DNA of 64,000 bases from Longimicrobiales bacterium (lineage in GTDB: Bacteria; Gemmatimonadota; Gemmatimonadetes; Longimicrobiales; Gaopeijiaceae): assembly GCA_028823235.1 (NCBI GenBank), contig JAPKBW010000005.1, positions 124,001 through 188,000 of the forward strand. The letters run 5' to 3'. The notes under the pieces were generated by a model. That model did not search any database and was not told where the DNA came from. It saw only the letters and a list, made by a program, of their open reading frames with translations. Made by a program: the position numbers and the translations under genes. Each line of letters begins with the position of its first letter. The stretch's first letter is position 1. This document shows positions 9,518-17,245 of the stretch, piece by piece.

Positions 9518-10435
9518 GTGCGCGCCTTCTACTGCGACCACTTCGTACTCCCGCTCCCGCAGGAACACCGCTTCCCTATGGAGAAGTATCGCCTACTTCG
9601 CGGGCGAGTCGAGGGATTCCAAAATCTCACACTTTCCGTTCCGGACGCTGCCACCGACAAGGCTTTGTGCCGGGTCCATACACAGGACTATGTGAAACGC
9701 GTCTCGACCGGAGCCCTCACCCGCGATGAAATCCGGCGTATCGGTTTCCCATGGTCGTCCGAGTTGGTCGAGCGCTCACGGCGCTCTGTGGGTGGGACGA
9801 TCGCTGCCGCACGAGTTGCACACGTCGAGGGGGCCGCGGCCAACCTGGCCGGTGGCACCCACCACGCTTACCCCGATCGGGGGGAGGGGTTTTGCGTGTT
9901 CAACGACGTAGCGGTCGCGATCCGTGAGATGCAGGCCCACCATGCCGTGACGCGGTGCGCCGTTCTCGACCTCGACGTACATCAGGGCAACGGAAATGCA
10001 GCGATCTTCGCAAACGATCCGGACGTGTTCACACTCTCCGTGCACGGCGAGAGCAACTATCCGTTCAAGAAGGAAGAGAGCGACTTCGACGTCGCTCTCC
10101 AAGACGGCGCGGGCGACGACATGTTTCTAGAGGCGGTCCGAACCGGTGTGGCCCGGGCCCTCTCACCTGCGCCCGACCTCGTATTCTACGTCGCGGGTGC
10201 CGACCCTTTCCGGGGAGACAAGTTAGGGCGTCTTGACGTTTCGAAGGCCGCCCTTGGGGAGCGTGACTCGCTCGTGATTGACGCATGCGTTTCGGCGAAC
10301 CTTCCGCTGGTAGTCGTTATGGCAGGAGGCTACGCAGAAGAAGTCGCGGACACCGTCGATATTCACGCAGCGACCGTAAGGGCAGCAATAGAAGCGACGT
10401 ATCGTCCGACCTCGACCGGGGTTCACGCAGGATGA
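9518..10435 (+). CDS. Histone-deacetylase/AcuC family metal-dependent deacetylase
   Basis: A 305-residue enzyme of the arginase/deacetylase fold. The diagnostic segments are GGTHHAYPDRGEGFCVFND (112-130, with the two active-site histidines 115 and 116), DLDVHQGNG (Zn ligands Asp 153 and His 155) and GADPFRGDKLG (third Zn ligand Asp 229). Bacterial members remove acetyl groups from lysines or small amines, for example acetyl-CoA synthetase regulation or acetylpolyamine breakdown. It starts with GTG. Its stop overlaps the next start (ATGA), which couples it to a PLP enzyme. This pairing hints at a shared small-molecule pathway, but the substrate is not determined. Confidence 0.93.
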   Translation: MRAFYCDHFVLPLPQEHRFPMEKYRLLRGRVEGFQNLTLSVPDAATDKALCRVHTQDYVKRVSTGALTRDEIRRIGFPWSSELVERSRRSVGGTIAAARVAHVEGAAANLAGGTHHAYPDRGEGFCVFNDVAVAIREMQAHHAVTRCAVLDLDVHQGNGNAAIFANDPDVFTLSVHGESNYPFKKEESDFDVALQDGAGDDMFLEAVRTGVARALSPAPDLVFYVAGADPFRGDKLGRLDVSKAALGERDSLVIDACVSANLPLVVVMAGGYAEEVADTVDIHAATVRAAIEATYRPTSTGVHAG

Positions 10436-11424
10436 GTGATACCGACGCCCTCGCACGACTGGCCGCATGGCCGCGTGTCTCTCTGGCTCACCTCCCAACG
10501 AGACTCCTCCCGGTGCCTCGGCTCGCCGAACGAATCGGTTGTCGAAAGCTGTACGTGAAGATGGATGCCGAGTCGGGTTTCGCCCTCGGGGGAAACAAAG
10601 TTCGAAAGCTCGAATTCGAGCTCATTCCGGAGCGACTGGAAGGGATCACTCATCTCATTACGGCAGGGGGAGCGCAGTCGAATCACTGTCGCTTGACCGC
10701 GGCGTTCGCGGCTCGGGCCGGACTGAAGTGCGTGCTCGTTACCGTCGGACCGGAACCAGAGTCCCCGACAGGAAACGCCTTGCTCCATCGATTGTTCGGA
10801 GCAGAGATCCTGACCGTTCCAGAGCGGGAGGATCGTACCCCCGCCATGGACGTGTTGGCGCGTCGGATCGCAGCTGAGGGCGGGCGCGCCCTCATCATCC
10901 CCATTGGCGCGTCCACGGGTCTCGGGAGCCTCGGGTACGCGAGTGCCGCGCTTGAGCTTCTGGAGCAACTCGACGCACTCGATGACGGAGCCGACAGCAC
11001 GCTCCTCTTCGGATCGACGTCTTCGTGCGGAACGTTCGCTGGTCTGCTTCTAGGGCTGACCTTGGCCGGCCGCGCTGATGTCCAGCTCATCGGGGTGAGC
11101 GCAGACGCACCTGCTTCGGAGATCACTTCTGCGACGCTCAAACTCGCAGTAGATGGTGCACGACTTCTCGGCACATCACTCGGACTTACTCCCGCGCCAC
11201 TGCATTCCATGGACAGTCAGATCGGCGCCGGATACGGTATCCCGACCTCGGCATCGATCGAGGCGACTGACATGTTCGGGCGGCTCGCGGGCATCGTCTT
11301 GGATCCTACGTACACCTCGAAAGCGGCCGCAGGAATGATCGAGTGGCTGGAACGAAAGGGAGTCGAAAAGGGGCGGAGAGTGGTTTTCCTGCACACCGGC
11401 GGCGCGCCGGGGCTATTGAGCTAA
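10432..11424 (+). CDS. PLP-dependent D-cysteine desulfhydrase / ACC deaminase family
   Basis: A 330-residue fold-type II PLP enzyme. The family signature GGNKVRKLEFE lies at 53-63, with the Schiff-base lysine expected at 56. The substrate serine/asparagine loop follows (ITAGGAQSNHCRLTAAFA), as does the phosphate-binding glycine loop GSTSSCGTFAGLLLG. Members deaminate D-cysteine, 1-aminocyclopropane-1-carboxylate or L-cysteate, and sequence alone does not separate these. The ATG at 10432 overlaps the HDAC stop; a longer in-frame extension back to 10285 lies inside that gene and was rejected. Confidence 0.9.
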   Translation: MSDTDALARLAAWPRVSLAHLPTRLLPVPRLAERIGCRKLYVKMDAESGFALGGNKVRKLEFELIPERLEGITHLITAGGAQSNHCRLTAAFAARAGLKCVLVTVGPEPESPTGNALLHRLFGAEILTVPEREDRTPAMDVLARRIAAEGGRALIIPIGASTGLGSLGYASAALELLEQLDALDDGADSTLLFGSTSSCGTFAGLLLGLTLAGRADVQLIGVSADAPASEITSATLKLAVDGARLLGTSLGLTPAPLHSMDSQIGAGYGIPTSASIEATDMFGRLAGIVLDPTYTSKAAAGMIEWLERKGVEKGRRVVFLHTGGAPGLLS

Positions 11425-11464
11425 TCGAACCGTCCGTCCGGCGAAGGAGGAGTCGGGCGGCGCG

Positions 11465-11740
11465 TCATGACCAAGAGACGGTCCTACCGGCAGAGGGGCA
11501 TCGAGGAGCCACCACACAGTCTTTGTCCCACACGATCATCGCGAGGCGCTTGTCAGCCTGCGTGCGTATCGTCGCCCATGCGAGCAGAACGCGATCGAGC
11601 TCGAGGCACAGGTCCCAGTGGAGGTTCCGGGCCGCAGGCTTATGAACGACGACGATTCTCCCAGGCGCCCAGACCCGCCCTCCGGAAGGCTCCGGCGTGC
11701 GCGACGCCTCTCGCCTTTCACAACAGGTAGCGAGGAGGAC
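11465..11740 (-). pseudogene. Remnant of a DNA ligase D 3'-phosphoesterase domain
   Basis: The minus strand reads, in one frame ending at a stop at 11465-11467, SRTPEPSGG, then RIVVVHKPAARNLHWDLCLE, then LDRVLLAWAT and ADKRLAMIVWDKDC. This follows the conserved start of LigD phosphoesterase domains (RTPEP...FVVQKHxAxxLHYDxRLExxGVLxSWA...DKRLA) closely and in order. The frame has no good start codon and ends about 80 residues before the domain should. The invariant Arg of LHYDLRLE is replaced by Cys. It is therefore a decayed fragment. Such domains trim DNA ends in non-homologous end joining; no Ku or ligase gene is in the window. The remaining intergenic bases to 11852 show nothing I can identify. 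Confidence 0.65.
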
Positions 11741-11852
11741 GTTGCGAATGTAGGTGCGACACCGGGTCCTTCTGCGAAATGGGTGCCCTCTGAATCGTTA
11801 CTTTGTGAGCTGCCCTCCACATCACAAATCACCTTAGTGAGACGTCTCCACG

Positions 11853-12695
11853 ATGCATACCCTCGGCCCCGCCGCCTCGCCTCACACACTGAGGAGAAAG
11901 ACGTACAACGTGATCTTCGGTCAGGAGCCGGGTTGGGGCCGCAGGTTCGATGCGATCCTGATCGTGATGATCGTACTCAGCGTCAGCGCGGTGATGCTTG
12001 ACTCTGTAGAAAGCCTTCGAGTCAGCTATGGCGCAGAGCTTCACGCCATCGAATGGGCTTTCACGGTGCTCTTCACCCTCGAGTACCTAGTCCGTATCTG
12101 GTGCGTTCGTAGGGTTCGGACATACACGCTCTCTTTCTTCGGGATAATTGACCTGCTCTCGATCCTCCCTACGTACTTGAGCGCCCTGCTTCCGGGCGGC
12201 CAGTTCCTCGCGGTCATTCGAATCCTGCGCGTGATGCGGGTCTTCAGGGTCTTCAAGCTCGTACGATTTCTGGGCGAGGCGAGCGTCTTGTCGACCGCGC
12301 TTCGAAACAGTCGCTACAAGATCGCGGTCTTCCTCATCACAGTCGTTTGTGTCGTGATTGTGGTTGGATCCCTCATGTACCTCATCGAGGGTGCCGATGC
12401 CGGCTTCACCAGTATTCCTCGGGGCGTGTACTGGGCGGTCGTGACGCTCACGACCGTGGGATACGGAGATATCACCCCGCTCACACCCGTGGGACAGTCT
12501 CTCGCGGCCTTCGTGATGATTCTCGGTTACGGCATCATCGCTGTCCCCACTGGCATCGTCACCGCGGAGCTGGCTCAACTCCCAGGCGGCGGGAGCTACC
12601 CCGCTTCGTCCTGCCCCGGCTGCGAGTATATCGAAAGTGATCCAGAGGCTCGCTTTTGTCGCTTCTGTGCTGCGCGGCTCTCTAGCAACGCTTGA
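11853..12695 (+). CDS. Voltage-gated potassium channel with C-terminal zinc ribbon
   Basis: A 280-residue six-transmembrane channel. S1 lies near 33-50 and S2-S3 near 65-112. S4 (122-138) carries regularly spaced arginines in IRILRVMRVFRVFKLVR. S5 is near 155-178, the pore helix and selectivity filter are at 190-206 (TLTTVGYGD), and S6 is near 212-240 (AAFVMILGYGIIAVPTGIV). The filter is that of a K+ channel and the S4 charge pattern predicts voltage sensing. After S6 the cytoplasmic tail is only 40 residues and holds two CxxC/CxxC pairs (Cys 254, 257, 269, 272), a small zinc ribbon. It is inner-membrane and probably tetrameric. The ATG at 11853 places a short cytoplasmic N-terminus before S1. 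Confidence 0.93.
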   Translation: MHTLGPAASPHTLRRKTYNVIFGQEPGWGRRFDAILIVMIVLSVSAVMLDSVESLRVSYGAELHAIEWAFTVLFTLEYLVRIWCVRRVRTYTLSFFGIIDLLSILPTYLSALLPGGQFLAVIRILRVMRVFRVFKLVRFLGEASVLSTALRNSRYKIAVFLITVVCVVIVVGSLMYLIEGADAGFTSIPRGVYWAVVTLTTVGYGDITPLTPVGQSLAAFVMILGYGIIAVPTGIVTAELAQLPGGGSYPASSCPGCEYIESDPEARFCRFCAARLSSNA

Positions 12696-12709
12696 TCGCT
12701 TCGGTGTGT

Positions 12710-12727
12710 GACGGGGTTAACCCCGTC
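12710..12727. terminator. Perfect palindrome between convergent genes, possible bidirectional terminator
   Basis: GACGGGGTTAACCCCGTC is a perfect 18-base palindrome that can form a 7-bp GC-rich stem with a TTAA loop on either strand. It sits 15 bases after the K+ channel stop and 6 bases before the end of the convergent exchanger remnant. That position suits a bidirectional terminator, but no T tract follows. A protein-binding site is the alternative. Confidence 0.5.
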
Positions 12728-12732
12728 GCTAC

Positions 12733-13130
12733 CTAGCCGAGATGCACCCCTATAAGGTCCGTGACCCCGAACGCCTCGAGCGTCATCCAGATGCGGAAGC
12801 CGACGTAGAGGACCATCATCACATGGGCCTCTCGCATCGACAGCGCCATGTCGCGAAGCACGAACACCAGCATCGCAATCGTGCCAAGACAAGGAATGCC
12901 GTCACCGGCACGATCTGCGTGAAATTGACGACGATCGCCCCGGTAAGCATGACCCCGAGCAGCACAGCGACAAGTAGATCAAAGACGTTGCTACCGATCA
13001 TGTTCGAGACACTCGACTCGGTGCGCCCCATCACGGATGCTCGCCCGCATATCTGGACTCTGTTCGCCTCGACCGCGATGTGGCGGTCGCGGTACCGCTG
13101 GCGCCTAACCGGGCACCGCGCTCATGATAA
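12733..13130 (-). pseudogene. Remnant of a Na+/Ca2+ exchanger family protein (C-terminal end)
   Basis: The minus strand encodes SSVSNMIGSNVFDLLVAVLL, the hallmark of the second alpha-repeat of CaCA exchangers (SN-x-IGSN-x-F-D/N). A hydrophobic helix (MLTGAIVVNF...VPVTAFLVL) follows. Near 12885-12889 the frame shifts and continues IAMLVFVLRDMALSMREAHV, then MMVLYVGFRIWMTLEAFGVT, to a stop at 12733. That is the expected final membrane region. The part before the alpha-repeat (toward 13130) has in-frame stops and only faint similarity, and the whole first alpha-repeat is missing. So the gene is truncated and frameshifted. It once encoded an inner-membrane cation antiporter. Confidence 0.75.
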
Positions 13131-13192
13131 GGGCCGTGCACAAGTCGGTCTCGACAATCACCGTCGAGGCCCCACCCTAGGAGCCAGGCATC

Positions 13193-13459
13193 ATGGTCAA
13201 CGCAGTCGTTCTCATCGAAGCAGAGTCCGACAAAGTCACTCAACTGGCGGAGGACCTGGTTGAAATCAACGGGGTGCCGGAGGTCTTCTCCGTCGCCGGA
13301 CGGTACGATCTCGTAGCTATACTTCGCGTGCCGGAAAATCAGGACGTCGCCGACGTGGTCAGCAACAAGATCCGCCAGCTGAAGGGAGTAAAAAAGACCG
13401 AAACTCTCATCGCGTTTCGTGTCTATTCGAAGGAGGACATCGAGGGAGCGTTCGGTTGA
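13193..13459 (+). CDS. Stand-alone RAM (Lrp/AsnC ligand-binding) domain protein
   Basis: An 88-residue protein made only of the regulation-of-amino-acid-metabolism domain. The opening is VNAVVLIEAESDKVTQLAED, then INGVPEVFSVAGRYDLVAIL (the loop that carries ligand contacts in Lrp/AsnC proteins), then the helix QDVADVVSNKIRQLKGVKKT and a final strand TLIAFRVYS. There is no DNA-binding helix-turn-helix. Such proteins form octamers or larger rings that bind amino acids and may modulate full-length regulators. A GGAG lies 11 bases before the ATG. The stop overlaps a TTG start of the next gene. Confidence 0.9.
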   Translation: MVNAVVLIEAESDKVTQLAEDLVEINGVPEVFSVAGRYDLVAILRVPENQDVADVVSNKIRQLKGVKKTETLIAFRVYSKEDIEGAFG

Positions 13460-15024
13460 GTCTCGGACCGACTCGGCGAGCAGCAGACCTCCCGCTTCGC
13501 TATAACGCAGTTGAGATTCTTGAGCGGAATCTGGAGAAACGCTCCCATCACACTGCCCTTCTCTCCGATGGGCGGGAAATGACGTTCGGCGAGGTCTCTG
13601 CGGAAGTGAATCAGGCAGGCCATGCCCTGAAAAGCATTGGGGTGCGTGAGGGAGACGCGGTAGGATTCCTCTCTCTCGACACGGCTGAGTGGGCCATCTC
13701 GTTCTTCGGATGCCTCAAGGTCGGAGCCGTCACGGTCGCCATGAACACGCTGCTCACTCCGAAAGAGCTCGCGTACATCCTCATCGATGCCGGAGCCCGA
13801 GTCCTGCTCGTGCATACTGCGTTGATGGACGTAGCGAAGGAAGCGCTTGAACTGACCAACCACGTCGGGCACGTGGTGGTCATTGGCGGCGATGGTGACT
13901 TGCCCGAGGGTTGGGCACACTACGTCGACTGGATCGCCGGACGGCCGACAGAACTCACCGCAGCAGATACGCACCGCGCTGACTTCAGTACGCTCAACTA
14001 CTCCAGTGGTACGACGGGTGCACCGAAAGGGATCTACCACGCGCACCAGGACTGTCCGCTCACGGCTCAGCTGTGGGGCGAAGACGTCCTCGGCATGACA
14101 TCGGAAGACCGCACCTTTTCGGTCGCGAAGCTCTTCTTCACGTTCGGCCTCGGTGGAAATCTGCTCTTCCCTTGGTCGGTGGGCGCCTCGGTCGTCCTGT
14201 ATGCAGGAAGTCCGAGAAAGGCGACTGATGTCCTCGGAATGATCGACCGGTTCAAGCCAACCATCCTGCTCAATGCGCCGACCGGGTACGCATCAATGCT
14301 TGCCATCGATGGCTTCACCGACCATTGGAACATTACGTCACTTCGGGCAGGCGTATCGGCTGGGGAGTCGCTCCCGGCACCGGTCTGGCAAGGAATAAAG
14401 GACGCGACCGGGCTTAAGCTCATCGACGGGATCGGCTCCACGGAGATGTTTCACATCTTCGTCTCAAATCGCCCCGGTGACATTCGACCCGGAAGCAGCG
14501 GGAAACCCGTGCCGGGCTATGAATGCCGAATCGTCGACACCGATGGTGCACCAGTACCCGGCGGAGAGGTCGGGAATCTCCACGTAAAGGGTGAGACCGC
14601 GGCACTGTTCTATCTGCACGAGCCCGAGCGCTCACGCACGACATTTCTCGGAGAGTGGGTCAACACTGGTGACAAGTATCGCGTCGACGAGGACGGCTAT
14701 TACTGGCACGCGGGTCGGTCCGACGACATGCTCAAAGTCGGGGGTATCTGGGTCTCACCGGTCGAGGTCGAGAGTACACTGATCGAGCATGGCGCGGTGC
14801 TCGAATGTGCGGTCGTGGGAGTGGCCGACGCGGTGGACCTAATCAAACCGAAAGCCTATGTCGTTCTGACTAAAGGGCACCTCGCGGGAGATGCACTCAC
14901 CGAGGACCTGGTAAGTCACTGCGTCGAGCGCATGGCCGCATACAAGCGGCCACGGTGGATCGAGTACGTCGATGAGCTGCCGAAGACCGCGACCGGAAAG
15001 ATCCAGCGGTACCGTTTACGCTGA
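13456..15024 (+). CDS. Benzoate-CoA-ligase-like AMP-binding acyl-CoA synthetase
   Basis: A 522-residue adenylate-forming enzyme. It has the P-loop YSSGTTGAPKGIYHAH, the A5 motif GIGSTEMFHIF, the A7/A8 region (WVNTGDKYRVDEDGYYWHAG, then DDMLKVGGIWVSP) and the C-terminal catalytic lysine in LPKTATGKIQRYRLR. The GSTEMFHIFVSN and YHAHQD segments are typical of the benzoate/aryl-carboxylate CoA ligase branch rather than acetyl-CoA synthetases. Reaction: aromatic acid + ATP + CoA to aryl-CoA + AMP + PPi, in the cytoplasm. The best start is a TTG at 13456 that overlaps the RAM stop (TTGA). The next in-frame ATG falls inside the conserved region. No other aromatic-degradation gene is nearby, so the exact acid is uncertain. 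Confidence 0.88.
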   Translation: MSLGPTRRAADLPLRYNAVEILERNLEKRSHHTALLSDGREMTFGEVSAEVNQAGHALKSIGVREGDAVGFLSLDTAEWAISFFGCLKVGAVTVAMNTLLTPKELAYILIDAGARVLLVHTALMDVAKEALELTNHVGHVVVIGGDGDLPEGWAHYVDWIAGRPTELTAADTHRADFSTLNYSSGTTGAPKGIYHAHQDCPLTAQLWGEDVLGMTSEDRTFSVAKLFFTFGLGGNLLFPWSVGASVVLYAGSPRKATDVLGMIDRFKPTILLNAPTGYASMLAIDGFTDHWNITSLRAGVSAGESLPAPVWQGIKDATGLKLIDGIGSTEMFHIFVSNRPGDIRPGSSGKPVPGYECRIVDTDGAPVPGGEVGNLHVKGETAALFYLHEPERSRTTFLGEWVNTGDKYRVDEDGYYWHAGRSDDMLKVGGIWVSPVEVESTLIEHGAVLECAVVGVADAVDLIKPKAYVVLTKGHLAGDALTEDLVSHCVERMAAYKRPRWIEYVDELPKTATGKIQRYRLR

Positions 15025-15030
15025 AGCTTC

Positions 15031-15540
15031 CTACGCCTCAGTCCTGAGAGCCCTCACCCGTTCGGCAGGTCCCATCAATCCCAATTCCTTCCGGATCTGC
15101 CCGATCGCGCCCATGTGATATCCCTCGTGCCAAGCGAAGAAGACGACCTGGTCTCTAAGGACCTGCTCCTCGTGCCGGCCGTCCTCCAGCTGGCCTCCCA
15201 GTTGCTCCTCCGTAAGGTCGTCGAGCGCGGACATGAATTCTGCGCCCACGGCGTTCCATGCGACACGGAAATCGTCCAGTGATGGATACCCTGACCCATC
15301 GGTCGCGGGGACATTTCCAAAGCGCGCCTCCCACGGATTCGACCATTCCACACCGAACCGATTCAGCATGAAGACCCGGTAGTTCAGGAGGTGTCCGATC
15401 GACCACGCGATCGACGGCCCGCCATCCCCACGGGGACGGGCATATGCCTGCTGATCCGTGAGATCATCGAGAACCATCGGAAACATGAACTCCGTCATCC
15501 CAAACAGGCCCGACAGGGCCTTCGCACTACCTGACATCAC
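15031..15540 (-). CDS. DinB-family putative metal-dependent protein
   Basis: A 169-residue four-helix-bundle protein of the DinB/YfiT superfamily. The three metal-binding histidines are visible: His 50 (AWSIGHLLNYR), His 138 and His 142 (FFAWHEGYHMGAIGQIRKEL). Members bind Zn2+ or Ni2+. Many use bacillithiol, mycothiol or glutathione as cofactor in thiol-transfer and detoxification reactions, but most are uncharacterised. It is convergent with the CoA ligase (six bases apart) and lies 45 bases after the POT transporter stop on the opposite side. Confidence 0.88.
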   Translation of the reverse strand: MMSGSAKALSGLFGMTEFMFPMVLDDLTDQQAYARPRGDGGPSIAWSIGHLLNYRVFMLNRFGVEWSNPWEARFGNVPATDGSGYPSLDDFRVAWNAVGAEFMSALDDLTEEQLGGQLEDGRHEEQVLRDQVVFFAWHEGYHMGAIGQIRKELGLMGPAERVRALRTEA

Positions 15541-15585
15541 AGCCTCACAACTCGTATCCCGGATCCGACCGAACTGCTGAACAAT

Positions 15586-17097
15586 CTACTTTGTGTCCCC
15601 CATCATCTTCGTAAAGAAGGGGCTCACAAAGAGGGCGACGATCCCCACGCTTCCGATGATCATGGCAACGGTACGGAAGAGGTCCATCGGGAGCATGGTA
15701 TCGAGTTGACCTGCCACCAGGCCGGCGAACAAGTTCCCGAGTGCCGCTCCGACGAACCAGATCCCCATCATCTGCCCGACACGACTCTTCGGCGAAAGCT
15801 TGGTGATCGCAGAGAGGCCAATCGGGGAGATGCACAGTTCTCCAACGGTGTGCAGGAAGTATGTAACGACCAGCCACGACGGTGAGACCAGGCTCTCGGG
15901 CGAAGCGTTCGCCGCACCCCAGGCGAGCACGAAGAAGCCGGCGGACAGACCCAACAACCCGAGCCCCGCCTTAACGGGAATCGATGGGTTTTTCTGACGA
16001 GAGTCGAGCCAGACCCACAACATGCCGAACACCGGCGCGAGCAGGATGATGAAGCCCGCATTGATGGACTGAAGCGTTGAAGCGGGGATCTCCAACCCGA
16101 AAACCGACCGATCCGTGAGGTCGCGCGCAAACAGGTTCAGCGACGTACCTGCCTGCTCGAAGCCAGACCAGAACACTGCAATCATGAGGAAGAGCCAGAA
16201 AATCACACCGATCTTCTTGTTCTCTTCCGGAGAGTGGCCACCCATGGTGAAGACGTAGACGAAGTACGCCACCACCATCGCGAGCACGCCCTTGCCCAGC
16301 ATCTCGGCGATTTCGGTCACCGACATCGCGATCGCGCCACTGTTCACCATGAAGGCGAACAGCGCGATGGCCGCAACAACACCGCCAAACGTGCCAAAGA
16401 ACTTCCGTGACATCGCGGCGACTTCTTCGGGAGTTTTGTCGGTATCGAGCAGGCCAGCATCTCCGAGGTGCTTTTGACCGAAGTGGAACTGAATCAGTCC
16501 GAGCACCATGCCGACGCCCGCCGCACCGAAGCCCCAGTGCCAGTGGTAACCCTCGCCGAGAAACCCGGTGATGAGCGGGCCGAAAAAGGCACCCAGGTTG
16601 ATGCCCATGTAGAAAACAGAGAATCCAGCGTCCCTCCGGGCACCACCCTCTGGATATAGGTCAGCAACCACCGTCGATACGTTCGGCTTCAGGAGGCCTG
16701 TACCGCAGATGATCAGAGCCAGTCCGCCAAAGAACGTCGGCGTACCCGGAACCGCCATCGTGAAGTGACCCGCAGCGATAATCCAGCCGCCCACCCAGAT
16801 CGCCTTTCTTTGACCCCACAGGTTATCTGCGATCCAACCGCCCGGCAGCGCCGTGATGTACACGAGTGCGGTATACATCCCGTAGATCGCACCCGCAGTA
16901 GCGACATCGAATCCGAGCCCAGGGTTCGTCTCGATCGTAGCGGTCGTCATGAAGAGTGTGAGGAGCGCCCGCATACCGTAGTAGGAGAAGCGCTCCCACA
17001 TCTCGGTAAAGAAGAGCGTGGACAGGCCCCAAGGGTGACCAAAGAAAGTCTTGCCGTCCTGTCCTGGTCCGGCCGCTGCCGCCGCTGAATTAGTCAC
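15586..17097 (-). CDS. POT family proton-dependent oligopeptide transporter
   Basis: A 503-residue inner-membrane transporter of the major facilitator superfamily with about 14 predicted helices. The opening FFTEMWERFSYYGMRALLTL contains the ExxERFxYY motif that couples proton and peptide in POT/PTR2 carriers. The second signature GAFFGPLITGFLGEGYHWHW follows the first half, and the typical C-terminal helix pair (YFLHTVGELCISPIGLSAIT, ending LSPKSRVGQMMGIWF) is present. It imports di- and tripeptides with protons. Given the several exported peptidases in the window, it probably takes up their products. The ATG at 17097 starts a short polar leader normal for the family. Confidence 0.95.
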   Translation of the reverse strand: MTNSAAAAAGPGQDGKTFFGHPWGLSTLFFTEMWERFSYYGMRALLTLFMTTATIETNPGLGFDVATAGAIYGMYTALVYITALPGGWIADNLWGQRKAIWVGGWIIAAGHFTMAVPGTPTFFGGLALIICGTGLLKPNVSTVVADLYPEGGARRDAGFSVFYMGINLGAFFGPLITGFLGEGYHWHWGFGAAGVGMVLGLIQFHFGQKHLGDAGLLDTDKTPEEVAAMSRKFFGTFGGVVAAIALFAFMVNSGAIAMSVTEIAEMLGKGVLAMVVAYFVYVFTMGGHSPEENKKIGVIFWLFLMIAVFWSGFEQAGTSLNLFARDLTDRSVFGLEIPASTLQSINAGFIILLAPVFGMLWVWLDSRQKNPSIPVKAGLGLLGLSAGFFVLAWGAANASPESLVSPSWLVVTYFLHTVGELCISPIGLSAITKLSPKSRVGQMMGIWFVGAALGNLFAGLVAGQLDTMLPMDLFRTVAMIIGSVGIVALFVSPFFTKMMGDTK

Positions 17098-17245
17098 GAT
17101 GTTCTCAGCACTCCGCTACGATGATGCACGCCACTTCCTTGCGTACGCAACACTCGTAATCGGGAATCGGTGACGGTAACGCAAGTATTTTCAGGTGTTT
17201 CGCAGAACACATTTCGCCCGACAAGCGTCCAGGAACCTTACGTGG

